Assembly: GCA_003244105.1 (NCBI GenBank)
Contig: QHBK01000004.1
Location: 1 to 64,000, forward strand
DNA length: 64,000 bases
Source: Candidatus Eremiobacter antarcticus
Lineage (GTDB): Bacteria > Vulcanimicrobiota > Vulcanimicrobiia > Eremiobacterales > Eremiobacteraceae
Direction of reading: 5' to 3'
The position numbers and the translations under genes were made by a program. The notes under the pieces were generated by a model. That model had not been told where the DNA came from, ran no database searches, and worked only from the letters and a program-made list of their open reading frames with translations. This document shows, one piece after another, positions 45,574-53,880 of this stretch (positions within the stretch are counted from its first letter, which is position 1; every line of letters starts with the position of its first letter).

Positions 45574-46923
45574 CTAGCTGCGGATGAGCGCCAAGACTTC
45601 GTCGCGCTTTGCCGCCAGCAGTTCGGCTGAGTCAGCTTCGACGTTGAGCCGCAGCAGCGGTTCTGTGTTCGAGGGCCGCACGTTGAACCAAAAGTCATCG
45701 TAGGAGACCGTCACGCCGTCCAAATGATCGATCTTGCGAGCATCCGAGAAATGACGCTCGAGTTCGCGCAACTTGGCGGTCACATCGTCGACCTTCGTGT
45801 TGATCTCACCAGAACGAAAGCGCCGATCCAACGGGCGCAGCAGCTCGCTCAGCGGCTTGTTCTCTTGTGAGAGCAACTCCAAGACGACCAGCAGCGCGAT
45901 CAGCCCGGAATCGGCGTAGTAATGATCGCGGAAGTAGAAATGCCCGGAATGCTCGCCGCCGAAGATCGCGTTCTCCTCGCGCATCACCGACTTGATGATG
46001 GAGTGGCCCACACGCGTGCGCACCGGCCGGCCCCCTTCGGCGACGATGAGCTCCGGAACGCCGCGCGAACAGATCAGGTTGTAGAGAATCGTCGCCCCTG
46101 GATGCTTGCGCAGCAGCATCTTTGCCACCAACGCGGTGACCATATCGCCGCCCACCAGTTCGCCGCGCTCATCCGTGATGAACACGCGGTCGGCGTCGCC
46201 GTCGAAGGCAGCTCCCAAATCGGCTTTGTGCTCTCGGACCGCGCGCTGCACGTCGCGCATGTTCTCTGGTTCTATGGGACTGGCCGGATGATTCGGAAAG
46301 GTGCCGTCAAGATCGAAATACAGGGGAAACACTTCTAGGGGAAGGCGCTTGAAGACGGCCGGAACGATATGACCGCCCATGCCGTTGGCGCAATCGACCA
46401 CGATGCGCAACGACCTGATGCTGGCCAGATCGATGAACGACAGGCAATGGTCGACGAATTCCGGCAGCACATCGCGCTGATAAATCGTGCCAGCCTTTGG
46501 CGCAGGCTGGAACTGGTTACGCGCCACCAAGTCGCGAATCGCAAACACGCCGGTCTCGGCGGAAAGCGCGATCGCCTGCTCGCGGCACAGTTTGAAACCG
46601 TTGTACTCCTTGGGATTGTGCGATGCGGTGATCATGGCGCCGGCGGGATAGTCGAAATGGCCCACGGCGAAGTACAGCTCATCGGTGGACGTCAACCCCA
46701 GATCGACGACGTCGGCTCCCTGACCGGTCACGCCCCGTGCGAAGGCTTCGAAAAGCGCTTGAGAGCTCGTGCGCATGTCGCGACCGACGGCGACGACGGT
46801 CACGTTCAAGAAGCTCACGAACGCACGCCCGATGCGCTCGGCCGTGACCTCATCCAGCTCTGCCGGATAGATGCCTCTGATGTCGTAGCTTTTGAAGATG
46901 TCGAGATCGACTTGAGTGCGCAT
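45574..46923 (-). CDS. manB: Phosphomannomutase/phosphoglucomutase
   Basis: The 449-residue enzyme has the alpha-D-phosphohexomutase four-domain order: FKSYDIRGIYPAELDE, catalytic Ser in AMITASHNPKEYNGFK, Mg loop AAFDGDADRVF, sugar-binding GGEHSGHFYF, and phosphate-binding VRPSNTEPLLRL. It interconverts hexose 1- and 6-phosphates for glycan precursors. The ATG is preceded by AGTAGG six bases downstream of the stop of a 42-codon membrane peptide gene, so the two are probably coupled. It is followed by nagA. Confidence 0.93.
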   Translation of the reverse strand: MRTQVDLDIFKSYDIRGIYPAELDEVTAERIGRAFVSFLNVTVVAVGRDMRTSSQALFEAFARGVTGQGADVVDLGLTSTDELYFAVGHFDYPAGAMITASHNPKEYNGFKLCREQAIALSAETGVFAIRDLVARNQFQPAPKAGTIYQRDVLPEFVDHCLSFIDLASIRSLRIVVDCANGMGGHIVPAVFKRLPLEVFPLYFDLDGTFPNHPASPIEPENMRDVQRAVREHKADLGAAFDGDADRVFITDERGELVGGDMVTALVAKMLLRKHPGATILYNLICSRGVPELIVAEGGRPVRTRVGHSIIKSVMREENAIFGGEHSGHFYFRDHYYADSGLIALLVVLELLSQENKPLSELLRPLDRRFRSGEINTKVDDVTAKLRELERHFSDARKIDHLDGVTVSYDDFWFNVRPSNTEPLLRLNVEADSAELLAAKRDEVLALIRS

Positions 46924-46929
46924 CAGGAC

Positions 46930-47058
46930 CTACTGGGCGCGGTTGAGGGCCGCGTAGTGCTGCAGCCAGACGATGGTGGCGACCACCACCGCCAGCATCA
47001 AGAGAAGACGCCACAGCTTGGGCGGCTGTGGCGAGTTCAGACGGTTCCCGAAAGCCAT
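46930..47058 (-). CDS. 42-aa single-pass membrane peptide
   Basis: Frame open from ATG at 47056-47058 to TAG at 46930-46932. The product begins MAFGNRLNSPQPPKLWR and then has one clear membrane helix (LLLMLAVVVATIVWLQH) and a short polar tail. It sits between glnA (48 nt upstream) and the hexomutase (6 nt downstream) on the same strand. The Shine-Dalgarno is weak, which lowers confidence; the clean amphipathic-TM-tail design and tight packing support it. Could be an orphan envelope microprotein. Confidence 0.5.
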   Translation of the reverse strand: MAFGNRLNSPQPPKLWRLLLMLAVVVATIVWLQHYAALNRAQ

Positions 47059-47106
47059 TCACGGCGGTTCGGCGCGACGGTCCCGCGGCGCCTGCCGCGG
47101 CCCGTA

Positions 47107-48555
47107 TCACAAATCGTGATAGAGATAGAATTCGTAGGGATGGGGACGGATTTTGACCTCTTGCACTTCTTTAATGCGCTTGTACTGCAGCCACGTGTCG
47201 ATGAGCTCTCGGGTGAACACGTCGCCTTCCAGCAAAAAGGCGTTGTCTTTCTCGAGGGCGTCGAGCGAGGCTTCCAAGCTGCCCGGGACCGATTTGATGC
47301 GCTTGGCCTCGCGCTCGGGCAAATCGTAGATGTTCTTGTCGAGCGGGCCGAAACCGGCTTTGACTGGATCGATCTTCTTCCGAATGCCGTCCAGGCCAGC
47401 CATCAGCAAGGCCGCGAAGCACAGGTACGGATTGGCAGCTGAGTCGGGCGGCCGGAACTCTATGCGTTTCGATTTTGAAAACTTGGGACCGAAGAAGAAC
47501 ACCGGAATGCGGATGGCCGCGGAGCGGTTGCCTTTGGAAAACGCGATGTTGACCGGCGCTTCGAAGTGCGGCACGAGCCGTTTGTACGAGTTTGTCGTCG
47601 GGGCGCAAAACGCCATCAGCGCGTCGATGTGCGTCAGCAAGCCGCCGATGTAGTAGTGCGCCAGCTGCGACAGTTCGGCATAACCGTCGGCGGCGTAGAA
47701 CAGATTTTTTCCGCCCTTCCACAAGCTCTGATGCACGTGCATGCCGGAGCCGTTGTCCCCGAAGAGCGGTTTGGGCATGAACGTGACGGTCTTTCCGTGG
47801 CGGCGCGCGACGTTGCGCGTGACGTACTTGTAGATCATCACGTTGTCGGCTTGCTGCAGCAGCGTGTCATAGCGGATGTCCAGTTCAGTCTGGCCGGCGG
47901 TCGCGACTTCGTGGTGATGCATCTCCACGGGGACGCCCCAGTCGATCAAGCTGAGCATCATCTCCGAGCGGATGTCCATATGCTTGTCGGAGGGCTGTAC
48001 GGGGTAGTAGCCTTCCTTGGGCCGCAAGCTATACCCGAGGTTTGGAGTCTCATGATCGCCTGCGTTCCAGTGCGCTTCTTCGGAATCGATCGCGTAGCCC
48101 ATCATGTACGGCTGAATGTCGAAACTGATGTGGTCGAAGATGTAGAACTCGAGTTCAGGGCCGAAGTACGCGACATCCGCGATCCCACTGTCCTGCAGGT
48201 ACCCTTCTGCGCGCGTGGCGATGTTGCGCGGGTCTTTCCCGTAGAGCTGCTGCTCGCGCGGGTCGAAGACATTGCAGATCAACGAAACGGTCGGAATGTT
48301 GCAAAAGGAATCGACGCGCGCCGACTCCGGCTGTGGCAGCAGCACCATGTCGCTTTCCTGGATCTCTTGAAAACCGCGTATGCTGGACCCGTCGAATCCG
48401 ACGCCGCTCACAAACGTGCTTTCATCCACCACGTCTGCGGGCACGGAAGAGTGCTGCCACATGCCCGGTATATCCACGAACTTGAAATCGACGATCTTCG
48501 CGCCGCTCTTCTTGATGAAGTCGAGCGCGGACTTTCCACTCGAGGCAGCCGGCAC
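47107..48555 (-). CDS. glnA: Glutamine synthetase type I, beta form
   Basis: The 482-residue enzyme shows FKFVDIPGMWQHSSVPA, FDGSSIRGFQEIQESDM, GPELEFYIFDHISFD, HHHEVATAGQTELDIRY, MPKPLFGDNGSGMHVHQSLW and FGPKFSKSKRIEFRPPD. The adenylylation-site loop NIYDLPERE with its Tyr is present, so activity control by GlnE-type adenylylation is possible. It makes glutamine from glutamate, ammonia and ATP. GTG start after AAAGGAG. The 48556-48776 leader contains a small inverted repeat (GCCGG-CCGGC) but no clear promoter. Confidence 0.95.
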   Translation of the reverse strand: MPAASSGKSALDFIKKSGAKIVDFKFVDIPGMWQHSSVPADVVDESTFVSGVGFDGSSIRGFQEIQESDMVLLPQPESARVDSFCNIPTVSLICNVFDPREQQLYGKDPRNIATRAEGYLQDSGIADVAYFGPELEFYIFDHISFDIQPYMMGYAIDSEEAHWNAGDHETPNLGYSLRPKEGYYPVQPSDKHMDIRSEMMLSLIDWGVPVEMHHHEVATAGQTELDIRYDTLLQQADNVMIYKYVTRNVARRHGKTVTFMPKPLFGDNGSGMHVHQSLWKGGKNLFYAADGYAELSQLAHYYIGGLLTHIDALMAFCAPTTNSYKRLVPHFEAPVNIAFSKGNRSAAIRIPVFFFGPKFSKSKRIEFRPPDSAANPYLCFAALLMAGLDGIRKKIDPVKAGFGPLDKNIYDLPEREAKRIKSVPGSLEASLDALEKDNAFLLEGDVFTRELIDTWLQYKRIKEVQEVKIRPHPYEFYLYHDL

Positions 48556-48776
48556 GTGATGCTCCTTTCGAACGAGAACCTTCGCGAGCGTGCAAGACCT
48601 AAAAGTCTGCAGCGCGGCCGGATAAAAGCCGGCGCACGCCTTTGCTCTGCATCGTCAGCGTCTCCGACAGTTTTTACACGTTTGCGCGAGGCCTTTTCGA
48701 CGGTTGACGCAGTTCCGCTCAGCCTCGTTGGACAAATGTCGTCCGGACGCCCACGCGAATCCTGTGGATAAGTGCG

Positions 48777-49598
48777 CTAAACCTGACAGCCTCGGCAGAA
48801 ATACGTGCTTTCGCCGCCGCTGTGGATGGACGAGATGCGGTGGCCGCAGCGCGGGCAGACGGCCTTTCCTTTGCCATGCACTCTTAAAAAGGACCGATCC
48901 TGTTTGTGCAGGGGGTGCTTGTGCTCGGCGTATTGCTGTTTGACGATTGCGGTGGCGTCGCTCAAAACCGTGCGAACGGCCGCATACAGCGCCGCGCGCT
49001 CGCTGTCGTCAAGCGTGGACGTACGCCGCAGCGGACGCAACCGCGCCTCCCACAGAATCTCATCCGCGTATGCGTTGCCCACGCCGGCGATAAACGCTTG
49101 GTTGCGAAGGACGTTCTTGATCTCTCCGCGGTGTTTGCGCAGGCGAGCGGCGAACGCCGCAAAGTCCAAGTGGGGGTCGCGCGCGTCGGGGCCGAGGTCT
49201 GCGAAGGTTGGGACGTCTGCTTCTGGCCGGCTTGTGAGGTATACGCGAGCCATCATGGTGGCATCGAGAAAACGCATCTCGTCTCCGCCCGCCAGCCGCA
49301 GGGTGAAACACGTCGCCGCAAGCGTCGGAGCAGCGCGACTGCAATATGCGAACCGGCCGCTGAGCATGGGGTTGATGACGAGCTGCTCGTCGCACTCCGC
49401 GAATCCGAAGAGCAGAAACTTGCCCCGGCGCCGCACGTCGCTCAGGACCCGGCCGCGCAGTGTTTCAGCGAAATCTTGCGCAGGGTGGCGGATGACAAAG
49501 GCACGCGCGGGATTCAGGACCACTTCGCTTATGGTCTTGCCGGCCAGGTAGCGAGTCAACGTCTCGCTCAGCAGCTCGAGCTCGGGAAGCTCCGGCAA
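48777..49598 (-). CDS. Formamidopyrimidine-DNA glycosylase family (Fpg/Nei)
   Basis: The 273-residue protein has the N-terminal catalytic PELPELE, a helix-two-turn-helix region (RNQAFIAGVGNAYADEILWE with conserved Lys-Asn at IKNVLRN), and a C-terminal zinc finger CPRCGHRISSIHSGG...YFCRGCQ. The start ATG gives Pro2 and Glu3 as required. It excises oxidised bases from DNA (base excision repair). The DNA-binding finger is complete. Whether it is MutM or Nei cannot be decided from the visible motifs: the Nei-like ending TYFCRGCQ is shared. Confidence 0.9.
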   Translation of the reverse strand: MPELPELELLSETLTRYLAGKTISEVVLNPARAFVIRHPAQDFAETLRGRVLSDVRRRGKFLLFGFAECDEQLVINPMLSGRFAYCSRAAPTLAATCFTLRLAGGDEMRFLDATMMARVYLTSRPEADVPTFADLGPDARDPHLDFAAFAARLRKHRGEIKNVLRNQAFIAGVGNAYADEILWEARLRPLRRTSTLDDSERAALYAAVRTVLSDATAIVKQQYAEHKHPLHKQDRSFLRVHGKGKAVCPRCGHRISSIHSGGESTYFCRGCQV

Positions 49599-49630
49599 TT
49601 AGAGCAGCCGGCGATCTTCGCGGTCGAGCG

Positions 49631-49978
49631 TCAGGTGGGCGACAGCTGTATGGTCACGTTGAAGGTCTGATTCTCGGTGACGGTGACGGAGGTGACACCG
49701 TGCAGCCCGGGCGCATCCGCTGTCACGACCTCTTGTCCGATCGGCACGTTCGTGAGGGTCGCAACGCCGTTGGCGCCGCTGCGAGCGACCACGCCCCCGG
49801 CCGACACGAGCGCGTCCGCTACCGGCGCATTATTGGTGGTCGAGCGGCAGGTCGCCATGATAGTGCCATATTGCTGCACGCCGATAGCGTTCGGATTCGG
49901 GCACCCCGAAAGGAGCAGCGCGGCTCCTGCGACCGCCGCAGCGACAAGGCTTCGGGACGAAGGGGACGGCCTTTTCAT
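49631..49978 (-). CDS. Lipoprotein with carboxypeptidase-regulatory-like domain
   Basis: The 115-residue product has a lipobox LLSGC (Cys 26) after a basic n-region. The rest is one beta-sandwich of the carboxypeptidase-regulatory/PEGA type: PVADALVSAGGVVARSGANG, then VATLTNVPIGQEVVTADAPG and a final strand TFNVTIQLSPT. The ATG at 49978 was preferred to an upstream in-frame ATG since it begins the signal. Divergent from the TPR gene. Confidence 0.68.
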   Translation of the reverse strand: MKRPSPSSRSLVAAAVAGAALLLSGCPNPNAIGVQQYGTIMATCRSTTNNAPVADALVSAGGVVARSGANGVATLTNVPIGQEVVTADAPGLHGVTSVTVTENQTFNVTIQLSPT

Positions 49979-50073
49979 GAAAAGAACTCCGCTCAGCGTA
50001 GTTAGCACCCCGCCTCACGTTCGCCCGGGACGAAAGCGCCCCTGGTGCCTCGCCGCTTTCCCGGAAGGCCCGA

Positions 50074-50102
50074 TTGCGCCCGGCGCGGCGGAGCGCTATA
50101 CT
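50074..50102 (+). promoter_or_regulatory. Promoter of TPR gene, leaderless arrangement
   Basis: TTGCGC (50074-50079), 17-nt spacer, TATACT (50097-50102). The ATG at 50112 lies 10 nt after the box, so transcription would start within about 3 nt of the ATG. Confidence 0.6.
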
Positions 50103-50111
50103 ATTACGCAC

Positions 50112-51287
50112 ATGAAAGCGCCGCGTCTTCGCATCGTCAGCGCATTGATGGCCGCCGCGATCATCGCGATGCTGACCGCAGTCTCTTCCGCAGCGCCGGC
50201 AAATCCGCTCGACGGCTCAAACGCTCAGGCGAGCGAACTCCTGAATCAGGCGGCACGCGATGCGGCCGCCGGCCACAACACGGTCGCGCGCCAGGCGTTG
50301 ATCAAAGCGGCCGCTATTGATCCCTCGAACATGGCAGTGCAGAAACTGCTGGGCGATGTCGAGTACCGTCTCGAGCACTACGCCGCGGCGGCAACGGCGT
50401 ACCGCTTGGTCTTGGCGCGTGACCCCACGAATAAGGAAGTGCATAACCGTTTAGGCGGCGTGTATGCCGCCCAAGATGATCTCGCCAATGCAACGGCGGA
50501 ATTCCGCCGCAGCTTGCCGCTTTCCGAAGGTTTTATCAACCTCGTGCAGACCTACGCTGACATCGGCAAGCTGGGTGACCTGGAAGCCGAGTACTTCCGG
50601 GATATGGAGCACGAGCCGTACGAGCCGATCGCTCACTACAACTTGGGCTACATCTACTACTATGAGAAGAAGTATGGCAACGCCATCGCTGAGTACCAGG
50701 CAGCACTGGATCGCGGATCGCGCTATAATGATGCGCGCAACGCGTTGGGAATGGTGTACGGCGACCTGGGCCGATACGACCAGGCCATTGCTGAATACAA
50801 GAACGTCTTGAAGCAAGACCCCACCTACTACCTTAGCTGGATGAATTGGGGCGTCGAACTGATCCGCCAGGGCAAATACGACGAGGCGATCGAGAAGCTC
50901 AACCAGGCGATCGAGATCAAACCCGACTACGCGCGTTCGTACGACAACCTCGGCGTCGTGTACGACTACCGCGGTGATTTCAACAAGGCAGTGGAGTTGT
51001 ACGAGAGATCACTGGCGCTCGATCCGCGCCAGCGCGAGGCGTATCAGAACCTCGGCAGCATCTATTTCACCCATAACCTCATCAATCTGGCTGAGGCGGC
51101 CTTCATCAAAGGTTTGGCGGTGGCTCCTCACTTCGCCGACTTACATTTCAACCTCGGCGTGGTCTATCAGCATCAGCGCAAGTTCGCGCTCGCGGCTCAG
51201 CAGTACAAGGACGTGCTGGCGGTGGCACCCGACAACGCGAGCGCGCGCGCTCAACTCGCGACCGTTCAAGCCGCCATCACCCGCTAA
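50112..51287 (+). CDS. Exported TPR-repeat protein
   Basis: A signal peptide (residues 1-28, SALMAAAIIAMLTAVSSAAPA) is followed by nearly continuous TPR units to the end of the 391 residues. Repeat landmarks are A-Y-x-LGxVY and L-P-type pairs, e.g. NALGMVYGDLGRYDQAIAEY, NWGVELIRQGKYDEAIEKLN and NLGVVYDYRGDFNKAVELYE. About nine repeats fit. It should be a periplasmic or surface scaffold. There is no Shine-Dalgarno and the promoter suggests a leaderless mRNA. The partner is unknown. Confidence 0.88.
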   Translation: MKAPRLRIVSALMAAAIIAMLTAVSSAAPANPLDGSNAQASELLNQAARDAAAGHNTVARQALIKAAAIDPSNMAVQKLLGDVEYRLEHYAAAATAYRLVLARDPTNKEVHNRLGGVYAAQDDLANATAEFRRSLPLSEGFINLVQTYADIGKLGDLEAEYFRDMEHEPYEPIAHYNLGYIYYYEKKYGNAIAEYQAALDRGSRYNDARNALGMVYGDLGRYDQAIAEYKNVLKQDPTYYLSWMNWGVELIRQGKYDEAIEKLNQAIEIKPDYARSYDNLGVVYDYRGDFNKAVELYERSLALDPRQREAYQNLGSIYFTHNLINLAEAAFIKGLAVAPHFADLHFNLGVVYQHQRKFALAAQQYKDVLAVAPDNASARAQLATVQAAITR

Positions 51288-51313
51288 ACGCTCGAACCAA
51301 GCTCTAGTCTCTG

Positions 51314-51697
51314 CTAGGAAGCGCTCCTCTTCGCGGCGATGACGTCCACTTCTATGAGAGCGCCTTTGGGAAGCGCAGAAGCCCCGGTCGTGGTCCTGGC
51401 CGGCCGGTGGGATCCGACGTAGCGCTCGTAGACCGCATTGACGGCGGCGAAGTGTGCGAGATCGGCCATGAAGATATTCACCTTCACAACATCGCCGAAG
51501 CTCGAGCCTGCCTCTTGCAAAATCGCGGAGATGTTGCGAAAAGCCTGATCTGCCTGAGCCTCCACTCCATCGGCAAGCTCGCCGCTTTTGGGGTCGGTTC
51601 CCAGTTGGCCGGCGGTAAACACCAGTCCATCATTTTCCACCGCTTGGCTGTACGCTGCTACGGGGGTCGGGGCGTTGGGAGACGAAATCAATCGCAT
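51314..51697 (-). CDS. RidA family deaminase
   Basis: The 127-residue protein begins MRLISSPNAPTPVAAYSQAV; motifs GLVFTAGQLGTDPKSGELAD, QADQAFRNISAILQEAGSSF and RTTTGASALPKGALIEVD with the key Arg-Thr are those of RidA/YjgF. It removes reactive enamine/imine intermediates formed by PLP enzymes such as the dehydratase at 10057. Longer N-terminal residues in the open frame do not fit the family. Convergent with the TPR gene. Confidence 0.92.
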   Translation of the reverse strand: MRLISSPNAPTPVAAYSQAVENDGLVFTAGQLGTDPKSGELADGVEAQADQAFRNISAILQEAGSSFGDVVKVNIFMADLAHFAAVNAVYERYVGSHRPARTTTGASALPKGALIEVDVIAAKRSAS

Positions 51698-51746
51698 CTC
51701 GCATTGTGCAACGCTCTGCCGGGCGCAACCTGCCCGAGGAGGTGTC

Positions 51747-51959
51747 ATGGCGACGACGATCATCTACACGAAGCCGGGCTGCCCATATTGTGCCGCCGCA
51801 CTCGCGGATTTCCAAAGCCGGGGCGTGCCATTCCGCCAGATCGACGTGCAACACGATCTCGCCGCGCGCGAGCGCATGCGGGCGTTGTCGGGCGGATTGA
51901 GAGTGCCGACCATCGTGGGCGAAGACGGGAGGGTCTCAGTCGGTTTCGACGGCGCCTGA
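51747..51959 (+). CDS. Glutaredoxin-like protein
   Basis: The 70-residue protein starts MATTIIYTKPGCPYCAAALA with the CPYC redox site, then a cis-Pro LRVPTIV and GFDG end, the thioredoxin-fold hallmarks of a small glutaredoxin. The strong site GAGGAGGTG precedes the ATG. The stop is 73 nt before the GAF gene. It probably reduces mixed disulfides; no glutathione-specific evidence is visible. Confidence 0.88.
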   Translation: MATTIIYTKPGCPYCAAALADFQSRGVPFRQIDVQHDLAARERMRALSGGLRVPTIVGEDGRVSVGFDGA

Positions 51960-52031
51960 ACGGTTCACGACTGACGGGCGTGCCCGTCCCTGCCGATACT
52001 AAAGACGGCGCCTTCGGGTGACCGTTTTCCT

Positions 52032-53846
52032 ATGACAGAGATGACGTTCCGTTCGCCGCTCGATGAGGCGCGCTGGGTCGAGAGCAGCATCCTCAAATCG
52101 AGGCTGCTGTCCGTCGGTGTTGGCGCAGTTCTCCTCGCCATGCTGCCTTGGCCGTATCCGCGCTGGACGCAGGCCCTCATCGTCGCGATGTGGCTGGCGC
52201 AGGGACTCGTTGCAGCGAGCTTCGTGCGGAGAGCGACGACCGTCAAGCAGATCCGCTGGTCCGGGCGCATTCTGCTCGCGGCCGACACCCTGGAACTTGC
52301 GTCTGTCGCCTATCTGTACATGCCCCTGTTGCCCGAAGCATGGCTCTCCATGTTCCTCCCGATCACGTGGGGCGGGATACGAGAACGCATCGCCGGCGCC
52401 GTCAGCGCAGCCGCGCTGACGACCGTATTGCTCGTGGTGTCCTTCATCTTCCATCCGCCGCCGCCGGCGCCGGAGTCGTACGTCAGCAGGCTCATCTACG
52501 ACGCCAGCATCGTGTGGCTGTTCGTGTTCGCTGTGCGATTGCTCGTGCGCGGGGTGGCCGTACGCAGCGACGTCCTGGCCGTGCAACGCGAAAAGCTCGA
52601 GAAGGCGGCGAGCGCGCAGTCTCAGCTGCGCAGCCTCTCCGACGTGCAAGCATCCACGATCAAGAAGGTGACGGAGCTGGCCGTGAGCCTGCTGCGCGAG
52701 CGTCAGCTCGACGCGTTGCTCGACCGCATGTTGGACGTCACGATGCAATCGTTCGGTTTCGCCAGCGGCTCGATTCTGGTGGCTGAAAGAGATAAGGAAG
52801 CGTACGTCTATCGGGCCATTCGCGGCTACCCGCCAAGCGCAGAAGCGCTGCTGCGAAAGCGGCAGGTCTCGTTCGCCATGGCGGAGCTGAAGCTCGACAA
52901 ACGCTTTTCCTTGACTCCGTCGCTGTTCTACGCACCCGCCGAACGCCAGACCTGGTACACCGATCCAGAGATGTGCCGGCATCCGGATCTCGTGAACCAA
53001 CGCCGCGCCGATGGGGGGGCATGGCACGAAGCGGACTGCTTGATCTTCACGCTCCTCAGCTCATCGGGCGAGGTCATCGGGCTGCTGGTCCCCGACGCTC
53101 CTTTAGAGGGCCGAGTGCCGTCGCATGAAACGCTGGACGCGATGAGTCTGTTCGCGCGTCTCGCCGCCGCCGCCATCGAGAACGTCCACATCGTGACGAC
53201 TGAGAAGAGCCGGGCGAATACGCTCAGCGAGCAAAACGTCGAGATGAAGCGGCTCTATGCAAACGTGGAGGCGCTGGCAGAGGAGCGCCGCCTGCAGGCC
53301 GACCGGCTGGCGCGGATCCTCGAGTTGACGGCGGCCATCTTCCGCGAGCGCAACCTCAAGACGATGCTTCGCCGCATCCTCAAGGTCGCGGTAGATACCT
53401 TCGGTTTTTCGGCCGGCACGATCTTGCTGCGCGATCCCGCTCGCGATGTTTTCATCCGCCACGCGGCCGTCGGCTACTCGCAAGACGTCGAGGGCGTGGA
53501 AATGACCGGCGAGGACGTGCGCTCGGACATGACGCCGGTGACGCGCGTGCGCGAGACGTACTACTACATTCCGATGGAGCTGCATCACTCGGGTGGCGTC
53601 ACGCGTAATCCCGATCGCTTGGAGCTGCCGCGCATTCTGCCGGGCGATTGGCATGAGAACGACCTGTTGATATTCCCGATCTTCGACTCCGTCGGCACGC
53701 TGATCGGCGTGCTGTCCCCCGACGATCCCAAAGACCATCGCATACCGAGCGATGAGACGATCCGCACGATCGAGGTCTTTGCGCAGCTGGCCGGCATGGC
53801 CGTGGAAAGCGCGCGGCTGCGCGCGGAAACGACCGTCTCAGTCTAA
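52032..53846 (+). CDS. Membrane-anchored two-GAF sensor protein
   Basis: The 604-residue protein has about five membrane helices in the first 170 residues, a coiled coil (EKLEKAASAQSQLRSLSDVQ), a GAF domain at about 220-385 (SFGFASGSILVAERD to AIENVHIVTTEK), a second coiled coil, and a second GAF at 430-600 (FGFSAGTILLRDPARDV to GMAVESARL). No kinase, GGDEF or DNA-binding domain follows, so output must come from a partner or by conformational coupling. The ligands of GAF are unknown. ATG 52032 has no strong site. Confidence 0.82.
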   Translation: MTEMTFRSPLDEARWVESSILKSRLLSVGVGAVLLAMLPWPYPRWTQALIVAMWLAQGLVAASFVRRATTVKQIRWSGRILLAADTLELASVAYLYMPLLPEAWLSMFLPITWGGIRERIAGAVSAAALTTVLLVVSFIFHPPPPAPESYVSRLIYDASIVWLFVFAVRLLVRGVAVRSDVLAVQREKLEKAASAQSQLRSLSDVQASTIKKVTELAVSLLRERQLDALLDRMLDVTMQSFGFASGSILVAERDKEAYVYRAIRGYPPSAEALLRKRQVSFAMAELKLDKRFSLTPSLFYAPAERQTWYTDPEMCRHPDLVNQRRADGGAWHEADCLIFTLLSSSGEVIGLLVPDAPLEGRVPSHETLDAMSLFARLAAAAIENVHIVTTEKSRANTLSEQNVEMKRLYANVEALAEERRLQADRLARILELTAAIFRERNLKTMLRRILKVAVDTFGFSAGTILLRDPARDVFIRHAAVGYSQDVEGVEMTGEDVRSDMTPVTRVRETYYYIPMELHHSGGVTRNPDRLELPRILPGDWHENDLLIFPIFDSVGTLIGVLSPDDPKDHRIPSDETIRTIEVFAQLAGMAVESARLRAETTVSV

Positions 53847-53880
53847 GCTCGGGTTCCCAGAAGCGGGCCGCACCGCCGGC

